64,000 nt of DNA. Source: Zoogloea sp016790385 (GTDB taxonomy: Bacteria > Pseudomonadota > Gammaproteobacteria > Burkholderiales > Rhodocyclaceae). How positions within the stretch are numbered: position 1 is the stretch's first letter; the number at the start of each line of letters is the position of its first letter. A model generated the notes under the pieces. The model did not search any database, had not been told where the DNA came from, and was given only the letters and a program-made list of their open reading frames with translations. The translations under genes and the position numbers were made by a program. The stretch lies in assembly GCF_041916735.1 (NCBI RefSeq), contig NZ_JAYRYY010000001.1, one strand, 5' to 3'. Positions 51,998 through 61,233 of the stretch are shown here, one piece after another.

Positions 51998-52735
51998 ATG
52001 GCCGCCCCCGTCGCCGCACCCATGTTTCCCCTGCGTATTCATGATCTGCGCTGGCATGCCGGCGGCAGGGCCGTGCTCGATGGCTTCAGCCTGGAGCTGG
52101 ACGGCGAGGGCATCACCATCCTGCTCGGCCCCAATGGCGCGGGCAAGAGCGTTTTTCTGCGCAGCGTGTGCGGCCTGCTCCAGCCCGATGGGGGGCACTT
52201 GGACTGGGGTGGCGGGCCACGCCCGGCGTTTGGCGTGACCATGGTTTTCCAGCAGCCAAAGATGTTTCGCGACTCCGTGCAGGCCAACGTGGAGCTGGCT
52301 CTGCGCCCCCTCGGCGTCGCCGCTGCCGAACGGCGGGCGCGGGCGCAGGCGGTGCTGGAGCGGGTGGGGCTGGCCCACCGGGCCGGCGACAGCGCCCGGG
52401 GCCTCTCGGGTGGCGAGCGTCAGCGCCTGGCCCTGGCCCGGGCCTGGATCACCCGGCCGCGCCTGCTGCTCCTCGATGAACCGACCGCCAGCCTTGACCC
52501 CTCATCGGTGGACGCCATCGAGCGCATCGTGCGCGAGATCCGTACCGAGGGCACGCGCATCCTCATGACCACTCACAACCTCGGCCAGGCCATGCGCCTC
52601 GCCGACGATGTGGTCTTCATCGACGCCGGCCGGGTGTGCGAGCACGCACCCGTGCAGCGTTTTTTTGCCCGCCCGGCCTCGGCCGCCGCGCGGCTTTACA
52701 TTCAGGGAGAACTACCGTGGCGCCTGGCCTTCTGA
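51998..52735 (+). CDS. tupC: Tungstate ABC transporter ATP-binding protein
   Basis: This is a 245-residue ATPase: Walker A LLGPNGAGKSVFLRSV, Q-loop FQQPKMFRDSV, signature GLSGGERQRLALAR, Walker B LLLLDEPTASLD, H-loop MTTHNLGQAM. The short length, without a TOBE-type regulatory tail, matches TupC and not ModC. Its 3' end overlaps the tupA start by 19 bases. Confidence 0.9.
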   Translation: MAAPVAAPMFPLRIHDLRWHAGGRAVLDGFSLELDGEGITILLGPNGAGKSVFLRSVCGLLQPDGGHLDWGGGPRPAFGVTMVFQQPKMFRDSVQANVELALRPLGVAAAERRARAQAVLERVGLAHRAGDSARGLSGGERQRLALARAWITRPRLLLLDEPTASLDPSSVDAIERIVREIRTEGTRILMTTHNLGQAMRLADDVVFIDAGRVCEHAPVQRFFARPASAAARLYIQGELPWRLAF

Positions 52736-53532
52736 AATTCCTCAAATCCGCAGCCCTCAGCCTCGCGGCCCTGGCCTCGGCCGCCCAGGCCGGCGAGACC
52801 ATCGTGCTGGCCTCCACCACCTCCACCGAGCAGTCCGGCCTGTTCAACTTCATCCTGCCCATCTTCGAGAAGGACAGCGGCATCGCCGTCAAGGTGGTGG
52901 CCCTGGGCACCGGCCAGGCCCTCGACGTGGGGCGGCGGGGCGATGCCGACGTGCTGCTGGTCCACGACCGGGCCGCCGAGGACAAGTTTGTCGCCGAAGG
53001 CTACGGTGTAGGCCGCCGGGACGTGATGTACAACGACTTCGTGCTGGTGGGGCCGGCAGCCGATGCCGCCGGGGTGAAGGCCGCCAAGGATGCCGTGGAT
53101 GCCTTTGGCCGCATCGCCCGCAAGGGCAGCGCCTGGGTGTCCCGGGGTGACCGCAGTGGCACCCATGCCGCCGAACTGCGCTTCTGGAGCACGGCCGGCG
53201 TCGAACCGAAGGGGCAGGGCTGGTACAAGGAAGCCGGCTCCGGCATGGGCCCAACCCTCAACATGGCCGCCGGCATGGGTGCCTACACCCTCGCCGACCG
53301 GGGCACCTGGGCCAGCTTCAAGAACCGCCAGGATCTGGCCATCCTCTATTCCGGCGACCCCAGGCTCTACAACCCCTACGGCGTGATCCTGGTGAACCCG
53401 GCCCGGCATCCCCATGTCAAGAAGGCCGCGGGCGAAAAGTTTATCGACTGGATCACCTCTGCCGAAGGGCGTCGCGCCATTTCTGCCTACAAGATCGGCA
53501 ACGAGCAGTTGTTCTATCCCTTGGTGCGCTAA
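52717..53532 (+). CDS. tupA: Tungstate ABC transporter, substrate-binding protein
   Basis: This is a 271-residue periplasmic binding protein that captures tungstate, typically with much higher affinity than molybdate. The signal peptide is LLKFLKSAALSLAALASAAQA. The anion-site block VLASTTSTEQSGLFNFILP is the TupA hallmark. GTG 52717 has agggaga 7 bases upstream and overlaps tupC; longer frames are spurious. It completes the uptake system for the adjacent tungsten enzyme. A 16-bp palindrome follows the stop. Confidence 0.93.
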   Translation: MAPGLLKFLKSAALSLAALASAAQAGETIVLASTTSTEQSGLFNFILPIFEKDSGIAVKVVALGTGQALDVGRRGDADVLLVHDRAAEDKFVAEGYGVGRRDVMYNDFVLVGPAADAAGVKAAKDAVDAFGRIARKGSAWVSRGDRSGTHAAELRFWSTAGVEPKGQGWYKEAGSGMGPTLNMAAGMGAYTLADRGTWASFKNRQDLAILYSGDPRLYNPYGVILVNPARHPHVKKAAGEKFIDWITSAEGRRAISAYKIGNEQLFYPLVR

Positions 53533-53548
53533 GGGGGCGGCCGCCCCC
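53533..53548. repeat. 16-bp perfect GC palindrome after tupA
   Basis: gggggcggccgccccc begins immediately after the tupA stop codon. With a four-base loop it forms a very stable hairpin, but no T tract follows, so termination would be weak. The rest of the space to 53670 shows no gene. Confidence 0.55.
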
Positions 53549-53670
53549 GTGCGCTTCAGCTTCTCTCCGGGATGCCAGCCCCGCTTCCGTGTCCCTTCTA
53601 CGGCTGCGCATCCCGGCGCCAACCCCAGGCGCCCGTCCCGAGTTGTTCACACGCCGTGACGCCGCTGCGT

Positions 53671-56600
53671 CTATCCGCCCCGCCCTGACCGCACCTCGGC
53701 CAGCCGGCCCTCCAACCAGGTCATCATTTCGTCCCGTTGCGCCACCTGGCGCCCCGAGCGCTTCAGGGCGTCAAGAATGCTCAAGGCCTGTTCCAGGTAG
53801 GTCTCGGCCCGTTGCGCGTCCATATCTGCCATGCGCATCAGGGAAATTACCAGGTCTCTCTGGTAGTCGGCGCGCTGGGGTTCTGCGCGAGCGAGTTTTT
53901 CGGCGATGTTGAGCGCTTGTTGGAAGTAGCGTTGAGCGTCGTCGCCGTTTCCGAGTGCGGTCATGAGGTCGCCGAGCTTGTTGTATGAGACGGAGAGGTC
54001 TCTCTGGTAGTCGGCGCGCTGGGGTTCTGCGCGAGCGAGTTTTTCGGCGATGTTGAGCGCTTGTTGGAAGTAGCGTTGAGCGTCGTCGCCGTTTCCGAGT
54101 GCGGTCATGAGGTCGCCGAGCTTGTTGTATGAGACGGAGAGGTCTCTCTGGTAGTCGGCGCGCTGGGGTTCTGCGCGAGCGAGTTTTTCGGCGATGTTGA
54201 GCGCTTGTTGGAAGTAGCGTTGAGCGTCGTCGCCGTTTCCGAGTGCGGTCATGAGGTCGCCGAGTCGCTCATAGGAGACGGAGAGGTCTCTCTGGTAGTC
54301 GGCGCGCTGGGGTTCGGCCTGGCATCGGGCTTCAAAATCAGCCACGAGTCGGCGGTAGCAGGCCAGACCGCGGCTGGTGAAGCCAAGGGCAATCAATGAA
54401 TCGGCTTCCTTTTCCATCAACGGAGCGCGATTGGGGTGGGTGGGCGGGGTGTGCTCGGCAAGCTCGCCGGCAAAGCCGCCGGCCGCGGCGAGTTGGTCGG
54501 CGCGGGTGAGTGCTTGCACGATACCCAGCGCCAGCGATGTGGCCTCGTCGAAGGCCTCGGCCTTCAGAAAGTTGCGTACCGCCTCCATGCCATCGGCAAG
54601 ATCATGGCTGGCGTTGGCGGCGCGCCAAAGGCGATAACGGCCTGCCCGGGCATGAATCTCCCGGCGTGCTGCCTCGTCCAGACCCGAGCGCGGGCTTAAC
54701 AGGCACTCGGCGGTCCAGCGATGGACAAAGACGGTGCCCTCGCCCACGAAGCTCAGAAGGCTCAGGTCGGCAAGCGTGGTGAGGCTGGCCAGTATGCCGG
54801 CCTCTTCCTTGGCATCGGCTGCCCGGTCATGCAGCGCGTGGGCCACGCCCCCGCTATCAATGGGCAGGTTGGAGGCCGCTGCCTGGTACAGGATGTCCCG
54901 GTCGGTCGGCGTGAGGAGGGAAATGAGTTCGGACAGCCGGATGTCCTGGGCGCCGAGCTGCAAACTGCGGGCGATGGCCTCGTCCAGGGTGGAGGGGGGT
55001 GATGTCAGGGAAACGCCCGCCGTCTTGGCCTGGCGGTTCAGCCGATGCCGGATTTCGGGAAGGCGGGAGGCACCCCGGCGCAGTACGGCATCCAGGTATT
55101 CGAGCATGCGCGGGTGTCCGCCGATTCGCTGAAGGATGGCGCGCAGATCGTCGTTGCCGCGGCTCGACAGTTGGGGTAGGCGAATGATCAGCTTGCGGGC
55201 TTCGGCGGGGGAGAGTGGCGGCAAGGCCAGTGTTTCAAGCCAGCTTTCGCTGTCCGGTGGGCGATGTCTGGAGGTGATCAGCAAGCGGCCACGATGGCAG
55301 GCCTGGCAAAGGATTTCGAGCCATTCACCCACCATCGGATCGGTGTAGTGCCCGCCACCGACGTGGAGATTCTTCTCAAAATCGTCAAGAACCAGAAGCA
55401 GTTTTTCGGTGCGTAGACGTTTGAGGATGGCGTCAATGCGCTGCCTGTCGTCGCCTTCGGAAAGGCCGAGGCGGCGGGCAAGGGTGTCGATGTTGAAGGC
55501 GCCGGCCAGGGCAATGCAGGTCCAGCCGTCTTCACGCAGGCGCGCCATGATGCGGCCCGCGAGGGCGCTCTTGCCCACGCCTCCCATGCCTTGCAGAACC
55601 ACCCCGACCCGCTTCCCGTAGCGCTCGATGGCACGGGGATGGTCACGCAGGATGGCGAGGGTCTGGCGCAGCTCGGGCCTGCGGCCGATCAGATCGCCGA
55701 TGTTGAGATGGGGGAGGCCGACTTCGTCGGTTTCGTGGATCGGGGTGCGGGAGAGGGGCTGCTGATCCTGGCTGCGGTCGAGCAGGGGGCTCTCGGGACC
55801 AGCGCTGAACAGGGATGCGGTGGCGTATTCCGGCGCGGCGGGGTTGGCTTCGCGCTGCCGGCGTGCTTCGAGGGTGCGACGGGCGTGGGCAAGGGCGCGG
55901 CCGGCGGTGGGGCGGTCGGGTGTGTTCAGCTCCCCATAGAACGCGGCCGCGAGTTCGCTGGCGTAGCGATCGGTTACCCGGGTCTGCATGGCGAGCACCT
56001 GGGGTATGCCGGCATGGATCAAGGCCTGGGCAAAGCTGACTGTCTCACCCGCGGGCGAGCCCCCGTGGCAGGTGGCGAGGAAGACCAGGGGCAGGGGGCG
56101 TCCGGCGCTGCGCAGGGTATCGGCAAGGCGGGCGGCGTCGATGGGCACGGGATTGCCGTCTTCGTCCTCCAGTTCGATCAGCCCGGGGCTTCCATGGCAA
56201 GACAGGTGCAGCACGTGATACGGGTCGCGTTTCAGTGCCGCTGCGATCTGCTGCGGGTGCCCCACTTCGAGGATGCGGACTTCGGCGTTGCCGTGTTCGA
56301 TGGCGGTTTCCAGGGCGTCGAGAATACCCTGGAGTTCGTGCTCCAGGTCGAGAACGCTGTTGCGGGTCTTGCTTTCGTCGGGGGCGCCGACGGCGACAAG
56401 GATCTTGAGGGGGCCGGCCGAAACGGTTTGCTCAACCGGGGCGGCTCCATCCACCCGCCGCAGGGGCACGACGGCGGGCAGCATTGCGGGAGCGCGCCCG
56501 TCGGGCAGGCGGGCGGCCTCGAAGGGCAGGCCCAGCAGGGCGGGGCTGGCGGCGGAGAAGCACAGCTCAAGCTCGCCACCGATGGGGAGGCTGTCCAGGG

Positions 56601-57312
56601 CGCTGGTGAGGGCGGCGGCAATCGGGTCGGCAAAGAGCACGCGCCCCAGGTCCTGCCCAAGACGCTCCAGTGCTTCGTCGAGGCGTGGGCCGGTGGCATC
56701 GGGTGAATCGCGGTAGATGGTCGAAAACCCCCCGTGGAGGAATTCTGCAAAATTGACGGTCACCGTCGGGGGCAGGGTCAGGCCGGTGGCGCGTGCGCAT
56801 TCTTCACCGTCGAGCGAGGCCACCACGTCGATGCCGCGGCCGCCGCGCGGGCCTGGGTCCGACTCGCGAATGTGCAGCAGAAATCGGTGGAGTGTGCCGG
56901 CGGCTGGGGGCTTACCGATGTCTGGCTTGCGCGAGTTGCCGAGGATGGCGGTGACGATGGCGTCGATTTCGTTGATGCCGCGTCGGGCACGGGGGCGCAG
57001 CAGCGGTGGAAGGGGCGCGTCCGGGTCGATCATTACCGGTATCAGGCGCTTTCCTTCTTCGATCATGCTCAGGGTAAGGGTTGCCACCTCGGCCCAAAAC
57101 CATTTGCCCTCGTGTTCCTTGCTCGAGAAGAACACCAGGCCAACCTGGTTGTGTTCCAGGCCTTCGTTCATGCGGGCAACGATGTCGTCGCCGGGCGCGA
57201 TCTCCCATCGATCAAACCAGGCGTCGATGCCTTTCTCCCGCAGAAGGGTGGCGAAGGCCTCAACTTCCGGTTTGTCGACGCTCCGGTGACTGCAAAAAAC
57301 CTTGACCGCCAT
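53671..57312 (-). CDS. TIR-CHAT-NB-ARC-TPR protein (STAND, NLR-like)
   Basis: This is a 1213-residue cytoplasmic multidomain protein. TIR domain 1-125: VKVFCSHRSVDKPEVEAF, BB-loop DRWEIAPGDDI and a putative NADase Glu75 in KWFWAE. CHAT protease 140-505: ALLGLPFEAARLPDG, His373 in HLSCHGSPG and Cys415 in LATCHGGSPAG. NB-ARC-type NTPase about 540-870: P-loop QGMGGVGKSALAG (575-582), Walker B LLLVLDDFE (Asp643/Asp644), SRHR sensor near 681, GGHP at 731 and VFVHRW late. C-terminal TPRs about 965-1190. The start has gggag 7 bases upstream. It is monocistronic, with no mobile genes nearby. The layout resembles conflict or defence NLRs; the trigger and substrates are unknown. Confidence 0.93.
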   Translation of the reverse strand: MAVKVFCSHRSVDKPEVEAFATLLREKGIDAWFDRWEIAPGDDIVARMNEGLEHNQVGLVFFSSKEHEGKWFWAEVATLTLSMIEEGKRLIPVMIDPDAPLPPLLRPRARRGINEIDAIVTAILGNSRKPDIGKPPAAGTLHRFLLHIRESDPGPRGGRGIDVVASLDGEECARATGLTLPPTVTVNFAEFLHGGFSTIYRDSPDATGPRLDEALERLGQDLGRVLFADPIAAALTSALDSLPIGGELELCFSAASPALLGLPFEAARLPDGRAPAMLPAVVPLRRVDGAAPVEQTVSAGPLKILVAVGAPDESKTRNSVLDLEHELQGILDALETAIEHGNAEVRILEVGHPQQIAAALKRDPYHVLHLSCHGSPGLIELEDEDGNPVPIDAARLADTLRSAGRPLPLVFLATCHGGSPAGETVSFAQALIHAGIPQVLAMQTRVTDRYASELAAAFYGELNTPDRPTAGRALAHARRTLEARRQREANPAAPEYATASLFSAGPESPLLDRSQDQQPLSRTPIHETDEVGLPHLNIGDLIGRRPELRQTLAILRDHPRAIERYGKRVGVVLQGMGGVGKSALAGRIMARLREDGWTCIALAGAFNIDTLARRLGLSEGDDRQRIDAILKRLRTEKLLLVLDDFEKNLHVGGGHYTDPMVGEWLEILCQACHRGRLLITSRHRPPDSESWLETLALPPLSPAEARKLIIRLPQLSSRGNDDLRAILQRIGGHPRMLEYLDAVLRRGASRLPEIRHRLNRQAKTAGVSLTSPPSTLDEAIARSLQLGAQDIRLSELISLLTPTDRDILYQAAASNLPIDSGGVAHALHDRAADAKEEAGILASLTTLADLSLLSFVGEGTVFVHRWTAECLLSPRSGLDEAARREIHARAGRYRLWRAANASHDLADGMEAVRNFLKAEAFDEATSLALGIVQALTRADQLAAAGGFAGELAEHTPPTHPNRAPLMEKEADSLIALGFTSRGLACYRRLVADFEARCQAEPQRADYQRDLSVSYERLGDLMTALGNGDDAQRYFQQALNIAEKLARAEPQRADYQRDLSVSYNKLGDLMTALGNGDDAQRYFQQALNIAEKLARAEPQRADYQRDLSVSYNKLGDLMTALGNGDDAQRYFQQALNIAEKLARAEPQRADYQRDLVISLMRMADMDAQRAETYLEQALSILDALKRSGRQVAQRDEMMTWLEGRLAEVRSGRGG
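53853..54284 (-). repeat. Three 144-bp tandem DNA repeats encoding TPRs
   Basis: The phrase ggtctctctggtagtcggcg recurs at exactly 144-base steps (53853, 53997, 54141, then 54285). The first two units look identical and the third differs by a few bases at its end. Each encodes 48 residues (AEPQRADYQRDLSVSY through NIAEKLAR). Such identity points to recent duplication or gene conversion and to possible copy-number variation. Confidence 0.9.
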
Positions 57313-57393
57313 GCCACGCTCCCCGCCTCGATGACAAGGGGAAGAATAACGCGCCGCGGTGGCGGCTGGCTATGCGGCCGGCTTAACGGTGCC

Positions 57394-58068
57394 TTAGGTG
57401 CCCCGTGGCTGGGTCAGGATCGCCCGATCACCTTCCAGGGCTTCCACCTGGGCCAGGGTGGATACGGGCACGCCCAGCGCCTCGATGTGTTCGCGGCCTT
57501 CCTTGAAACGCTTTTCCACCACAAAGCCGGCCCCCAGCACTTCGGCGCCCGCTTCCCGGGCCATGTCGATCAGGGCGGTGGCGGTGCGGCCGTTGGCCAG
57601 GAAGTCGTCGACGATGACGATGCGCTGGCCCGCCTTGATGTAGCGGGTGGACAGCACCAGGCGGGTTTCGCCGCCCTTGGTGGGCGAGGGGATGATGCGG
57701 GAGATGGCGGGCGGCTCCACCTGGGGAGAGTACTTCTTGGCATACACCAGGGGCACGTTGAGGGTTTTGGCGACGATCAGGGCCGGGGCGATGCCGCTGG
57801 CTTCGGCGGTGAGGATGATGTTGGGCTGAAAGAAGGACAGGCGTCGGGCCAGCTCGTGGGCCAGTTCGAAGATGAAACCGGGCTCGATGCGGTGATTGAG
57901 AAAATGGTCGATGCGCAGGATTTCGCCCCGTTCGACGGTGGCTTCGGTTTCGATGCGGCGGACCAGGGGGGCGTAAGGGGCGGTGAGATCGAGGTGCGGG
58001 CTCATGGGGTCGGGAGGGTAAGAGGCCGGTTCGGCGGGGGCGTGCACGGGATTGTAGCGATTCGACAT
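57394..58068 (-). CDS. xpt: Xanthine phosphoribosyltransferase
   Basis: This is a purine salvage enzyme that makes XMP from xanthine and PRPP, in the Bacillus-type Xpt family. It is a 224-residue protein with ILRIDHFLNHRIEPGFI, LTAEASGIAPALIVAKTLN and the PRPP loop IVIVDDFLANGRTATALI. Bacillus Xpt is about 194 residues; if translation starts at Met22 (58005) the length fits better, so the first start is uncertain. It begins directly after the stop of the upstream TAXI gene, with which it is co-transcribed. Confidence 0.88.
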   Translation of the reverse strand: MSNRYNPVHAPAEPASYPPDPMSPHLDLTAPYAPLVRRIETEATVERGEILRIDHFLNHRIEPGFIFELAHELARRLSFFQPNIILTAEASGIAPALIVAKTLNVPLVYAKKYSPQVEPPAISRIIPSPTKGGETRLVLSTRYIKAGQRIVIVDDFLANGRTATALIDMAREAGAEVLGAGFVVEKRFKEGREHIEALGVPVSTLAQVEALEGDRAILTQPRGT

Positions 58069-59406
58069 TCACTCGCCCGTGGCGGTTTCCGCAAGTGTGC
58101 GCAGACGGCCGCGGACGAGGGCGATGTGCTCGCGCAGGGTGTAGAGCTCATTACTGAAGGCCAGGGGGAGCTTGCGATGGGTCGCGCGGTCCTCGATGCG
58201 ATCGAGTCGGGCGAGGAAGGCCGCAACCTGATTGGCGCCGGGCGGTGTGGTGCCACGGTCGATCTCGGCCTCCAGAAACTTCAGCTCTCCGTACCAGCGG
58301 TATACCCGGGCACGCATGCGCCAGTTGTACAGGGCCGGCAAGACCCGCGAGAGGGGGATCACCACCGCGATGAGGGGCAGCAGCATGACGATCAGGCGGT
58401 CGATCAGCACCGCCAGCCAGAAGGGCAGGTAGCGTTGCAGGAAGGGCGGGCCGCTATCGTAAAAGCGCTGGGCCGAGGGGTGCAGGGGCAGGGCGTGATC
58501 GAGGGGCTGGGGAAAGGTGTTGGCGGCCTGGAGCAGCCCCGGGGCGCTGTGGATCTCGCGGGCATGCTTGAGCAGCAGGGTGACGATGGCCGGGTGGATG
58601 TCGGCCCTGGCCACCAGGTTGGCGGTGGCGGCAACCAGCTGGATGTCCCGGGACGGGTGGTCGTTGCGGATGTCGATGGCCGCCCGGGGGAGGGTGATTC
58701 TGCCCAGGTGGGGGAAGTGTCGTCCGTAGCCTTCGGCCTGGGCAAAGTTGAGCAGCTTGATGCCCTCGGCGTGGAGCAGGGCGCTCACCACCGGCGCCTG
58801 GGGGGCACCCACCACGAAAAAGGCATCCACATCACCGCGCCTGAGGGCATCCACGGCGTCCATGCCGCCGATGGCGCGCAGCTGCGGGTCATTGGTGGCA
58901 AAGCCGTTGGCCGCCAGCAGCTGCAAGGCAAAAAGCTGTGCGCCGCTGCCGGGCAGGCCCACGGCCATGCGACGCCCGCGTAGCTGGGCAATCCGGTCCA
59001 GATCGCCCTGGCCCCGATAGAAAACCCACACCGGTTCCAGGTACATGGTGCCCAGGGTGGCCAGATCTTCCGATTCCGGCTCGTTGGCAATGCCACCCTG
59101 GATGAAACCCACGTCCACGGTGTCATCGGTCTTGAGCCGGCGCAGGTTTTCCACCGCGCCGGAGGATGGGCGCAGCTCCACCTCGATGCCGTCCTGGGCG
59201 AGCTTTTCCCGGTAGCGTTCGCCGAAGTAGTGGTAAGCCCCGCCGGGGGCGCCGGTGGTCATGACGATCTTTCGCGGGGCGGCCGGGCGCACGAACTGCC
59301 AGGCCAGGGCAAAGGCGGCGATGATCACGATCAGGGCCGGCAGGGCAAGCATCAGCAGATCGCGGCGGGTTGAGGCGTCGCTGGAAGTGCGGGTCAGGCG
59401 TCGCAT
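58069..59406 (-). CDS. TAXI-family TRAP-type solute-binding protein, membrane-anchored
   Basis: This is a 445-residue protein with an N-terminal membrane helix (MLALPALIVIIAAFALAWQF), a TAXI solute-binding domain (IVMTTGAPGGAYHYFGERY, VDVGFIQGGIANEP, GRRMAVGLPGSGAQLFA) and a second membrane segment (LIVMLLPLIAVVIPLSRV) with a C-terminal cytosolic-looking helical tail. No DctQM permease genes are adjacent, so it is an orphan sensor or transporter component. Confidence 0.87.
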   Translation of the reverse strand: MRRLTRTSSDASTRRDLLMLALPALIVIIAAFALAWQFVRPAAPRKIVMTTGAPGGAYHYFGERYREKLAQDGIEVELRPSSGAVENLRRLKTDDTVDVGFIQGGIANEPESEDLATLGTMYLEPVWVFYRGQGDLDRIAQLRGRRMAVGLPGSGAQLFALQLLAANGFATNDPQLRAIGGMDAVDALRRGDVDAFFVVGAPQAPVVSALLHAEGIKLLNFAQAEGYGRHFPHLGRITLPRAAIDIRNDHPSRDIQLVAATANLVARADIHPAIVTLLLKHAREIHSAPGLLQAANTFPQPLDHALPLHPSAQRFYDSGPPFLQRYLPFWLAVLIDRLIVMLLPLIAVVIPLSRVLPALYNWRMRARVYRWYGELKFLEAEIDRGTTPPGANQVAAFLARLDRIEDRATHRKLPLAFSNELYTLREHIALVRGRLRTLAETATGE

Positions 59407-59557
59407 GGCGCGGGGCTCTCCGGCGGGCAGGGGCGAAGGGGCAGGCCGCAGATATTACCGCCCGCCATCCGGCTGCGGCGCAAAGTCCTTTGTTGCAGCG
59501 CCATGTTGCGTTACATTGCGCCCCCGGCCAGGCCTTGAATGACAACGATTTTTCCCC

Positions 59558-60532
59558 ATGACGCGCCTCATCCTCGCTCCGATGGAAGGCCTTGCGGACG
59601 ATGTTCTCCGCGAGGTGCTGACCCGTGTCGAGGCTTACGATCACGCGGTGACCGAGTTCGTGCGGGTTTCCGGCACCGTCCTGCCCTTGCGGGCCTTCAC
59701 CCGGCTGTCTCCCGAGCTGCGTAGTGGCAGCGCGACGTCGAGCGGCACCCCGGTGCGTGTGCAGCTGCTCGGGTCCGATCCGGCCTGCCTGGCCGACAAT
59801 GCGGCCCAGTTGATACGCCTGAGCCCGGCCGGGGTGGATCTGAACTTCGGCTGCCCGGCGCCCACGGTCAATCGTCACCGGGGCGGGGCGGCGCTGCTCG
59901 ATGAACCCGAGCTGCTGCACGCCATTGCCCGTGCCGTGCGCAAGGCCGTGCCGTCGCACATCCCCTTCACGGCCAAGATGCGTCTGGGTGTTGCCGACAC
60001 CGGTCGGGCGCTCGACTGTGGCCGGGCGCTGGCCGAAGGGGGCGTGGATGGCCTGGTGGTGCATGCGCGCACCAAGGCCGACGGCTACCGCCCGCCGGCC
60101 CATTGGGAGTGGGTGGGGCGCATCGCCGACGTGGTGGCCGTGCCGGTGGTGGCCAACGGGGAGGTCTGGAACGAGGACGACTGGCGGCGCTGTCGTGCGG
60201 TGAGCGGGGCCAGCGACGTGATGCTGGGCCGCGGTGCGGTGGCCGACCCCTTTCTGGCGCGGCGCATCCGGGCCGGCGCCGCCGACGCCCCCCGGCGGGA
60301 CGCGGAATGGCACGAGTTGCAGGCCCTCATCGGCGAATTCTGGCAGCGGGTGCTTGCCAAGGTGGAGGCGCGTCACGCGCCCGGCCGGATCAAGCAGTGG
60401 CTCAATCTCCTGCGGCGCAATTTTGTCGCCGCTGAACAACTTTATATGGCCTTGCGCGCCGAGCGGGAGCCGGAGCGGGTCGGCCATGTATTGCGGATGC
60501 ACGGCATACCGGTGCTTCGGGCAGCCGCGTAG
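59558..60532 (+). CDS. dusC: tRNA-dihydrouridine(16) synthase DusC
   Basis: This 324-residue FMN enzyme reduces uridine 16 in tRNA. The start LILAPMEGLADDVLREVL, the catalytic Cys in DLNFGCPAPTVNRHRGGAAL and the FMN phosphate-site region VVANGEVWNEDDW plus VMLGRGAVADPF match DusC rather than DusA or DusB. It begins a four-gene set with the TrmB-like, UPF0149 and YkgJ genes, spaced by 9 bases or less or overlapping. Confidence 0.93.
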   Translation: MTRLILAPMEGLADDVLREVLTRVEAYDHAVTEFVRVSGTVLPLRAFTRLSPELRSGSATSSGTPVRVQLLGSDPACLADNAAQLIRLSPAGVDLNFGCPAPTVNRHRGGAALLDEPELLHAIARAVRKAVPSHIPFTAKMRLGVADTGRALDCGRALAEGGVDGLVVHARTKADGYRPPAHWEWVGRIADVVAVPVVANGEVWNEDDWRRCRAVSGASDVMLGRGAVADPFLARRIRAGAADAPRRDAEWHELQALIGEFWQRVLAKVEARHAPGRIKQWLNLLRRNFVAAEQLYMALRAEREPERVGHVLRMHGIPVLRAAA

Positions 60533-60541
60533 AATCGTCTG

Positions 60542-61233
60542 ATGTACGCCAACTCCAAGATCCCCGAGAGCGCCCAGCCGGGGGTTCATGAACATCTCGC
60601 GGCGCAGGTGGCCAAGCATGCCAGTTGCGCCTTTCGCAAACCCTGCCTTGATTACAACAAGGCCGCCTTCGAGGCCAGCCTGGCCGGATGGGATGGCCGC
60701 GCGCCCCTCATCCTGGATGCCGGCTGTGGCGTTGGCCACAGCACCATCCAGCTTGCCCGGGCGTTCCCCGACCATTGGGTGATCGGCGTCGATCAGTCGG
60801 AAGACCGCCTCAGCCGCAAGAAGCCCTATCCCGATGCGCTGATGCCGACCAACATGGTCTTCGTGCGTGCCGATCTGGTGGATTACTGGCGCCTGATGGC
60901 CGAAGCCGGCATCCGCCTCGCCCGTCATTACATTCTCTATCCCAACCCCTGGCCCAAGATCGGTCACCTGGGCCGGCGCTGGCACGCGCACCCGGTGTTT
61001 CCCTATGTTCCGCGCCTGGGTGGCCGGCTGGAATGCCGCAGCAACTGGAACATTTACGTGGAAGAATTCGCCCTGGCCCTGGGCATGCTCACCGGCCAGC
61101 CGGTGCAGACGAGTGCCTTCGAGGCGCCATCGCCCCTCACCCCCTTTGAACGCAAGTACCGGGATTCCGGCCAGACCCTTTACCGGTGTGTGGTGGAGCT
61201 CGACCCCCGACCGACCCTGGAGGAAACCCATTC

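Noticed and set aside
53853..54284. CRISPR-like array
   Set aside because: The repeats are contiguous 144-bp units without spacers and are in frame as TPRs.
53533..57393. Horizontal-transfer island carrying the TIR-CHAT gene
   Set aside because: No integrase, direct repeats, tRNA edge or clear composition change; the neighbours are ordinary chromosomal genes.
56734..58983. 749-codon plus-strand ORF across the TIR-CHAT gene start, xpt and the TAXI gene
   Set aside because: It spans three real minus-strand genes and has a Gly/Gln/Val-rich nonsense composition.
59123..61231. 702-codon minus-strand ORF antisense to dusC and the TrmB-like gene
   Set aside because: It is antisense to well-supported genes and includes the 5' end of the TAXI gene in a different frame.
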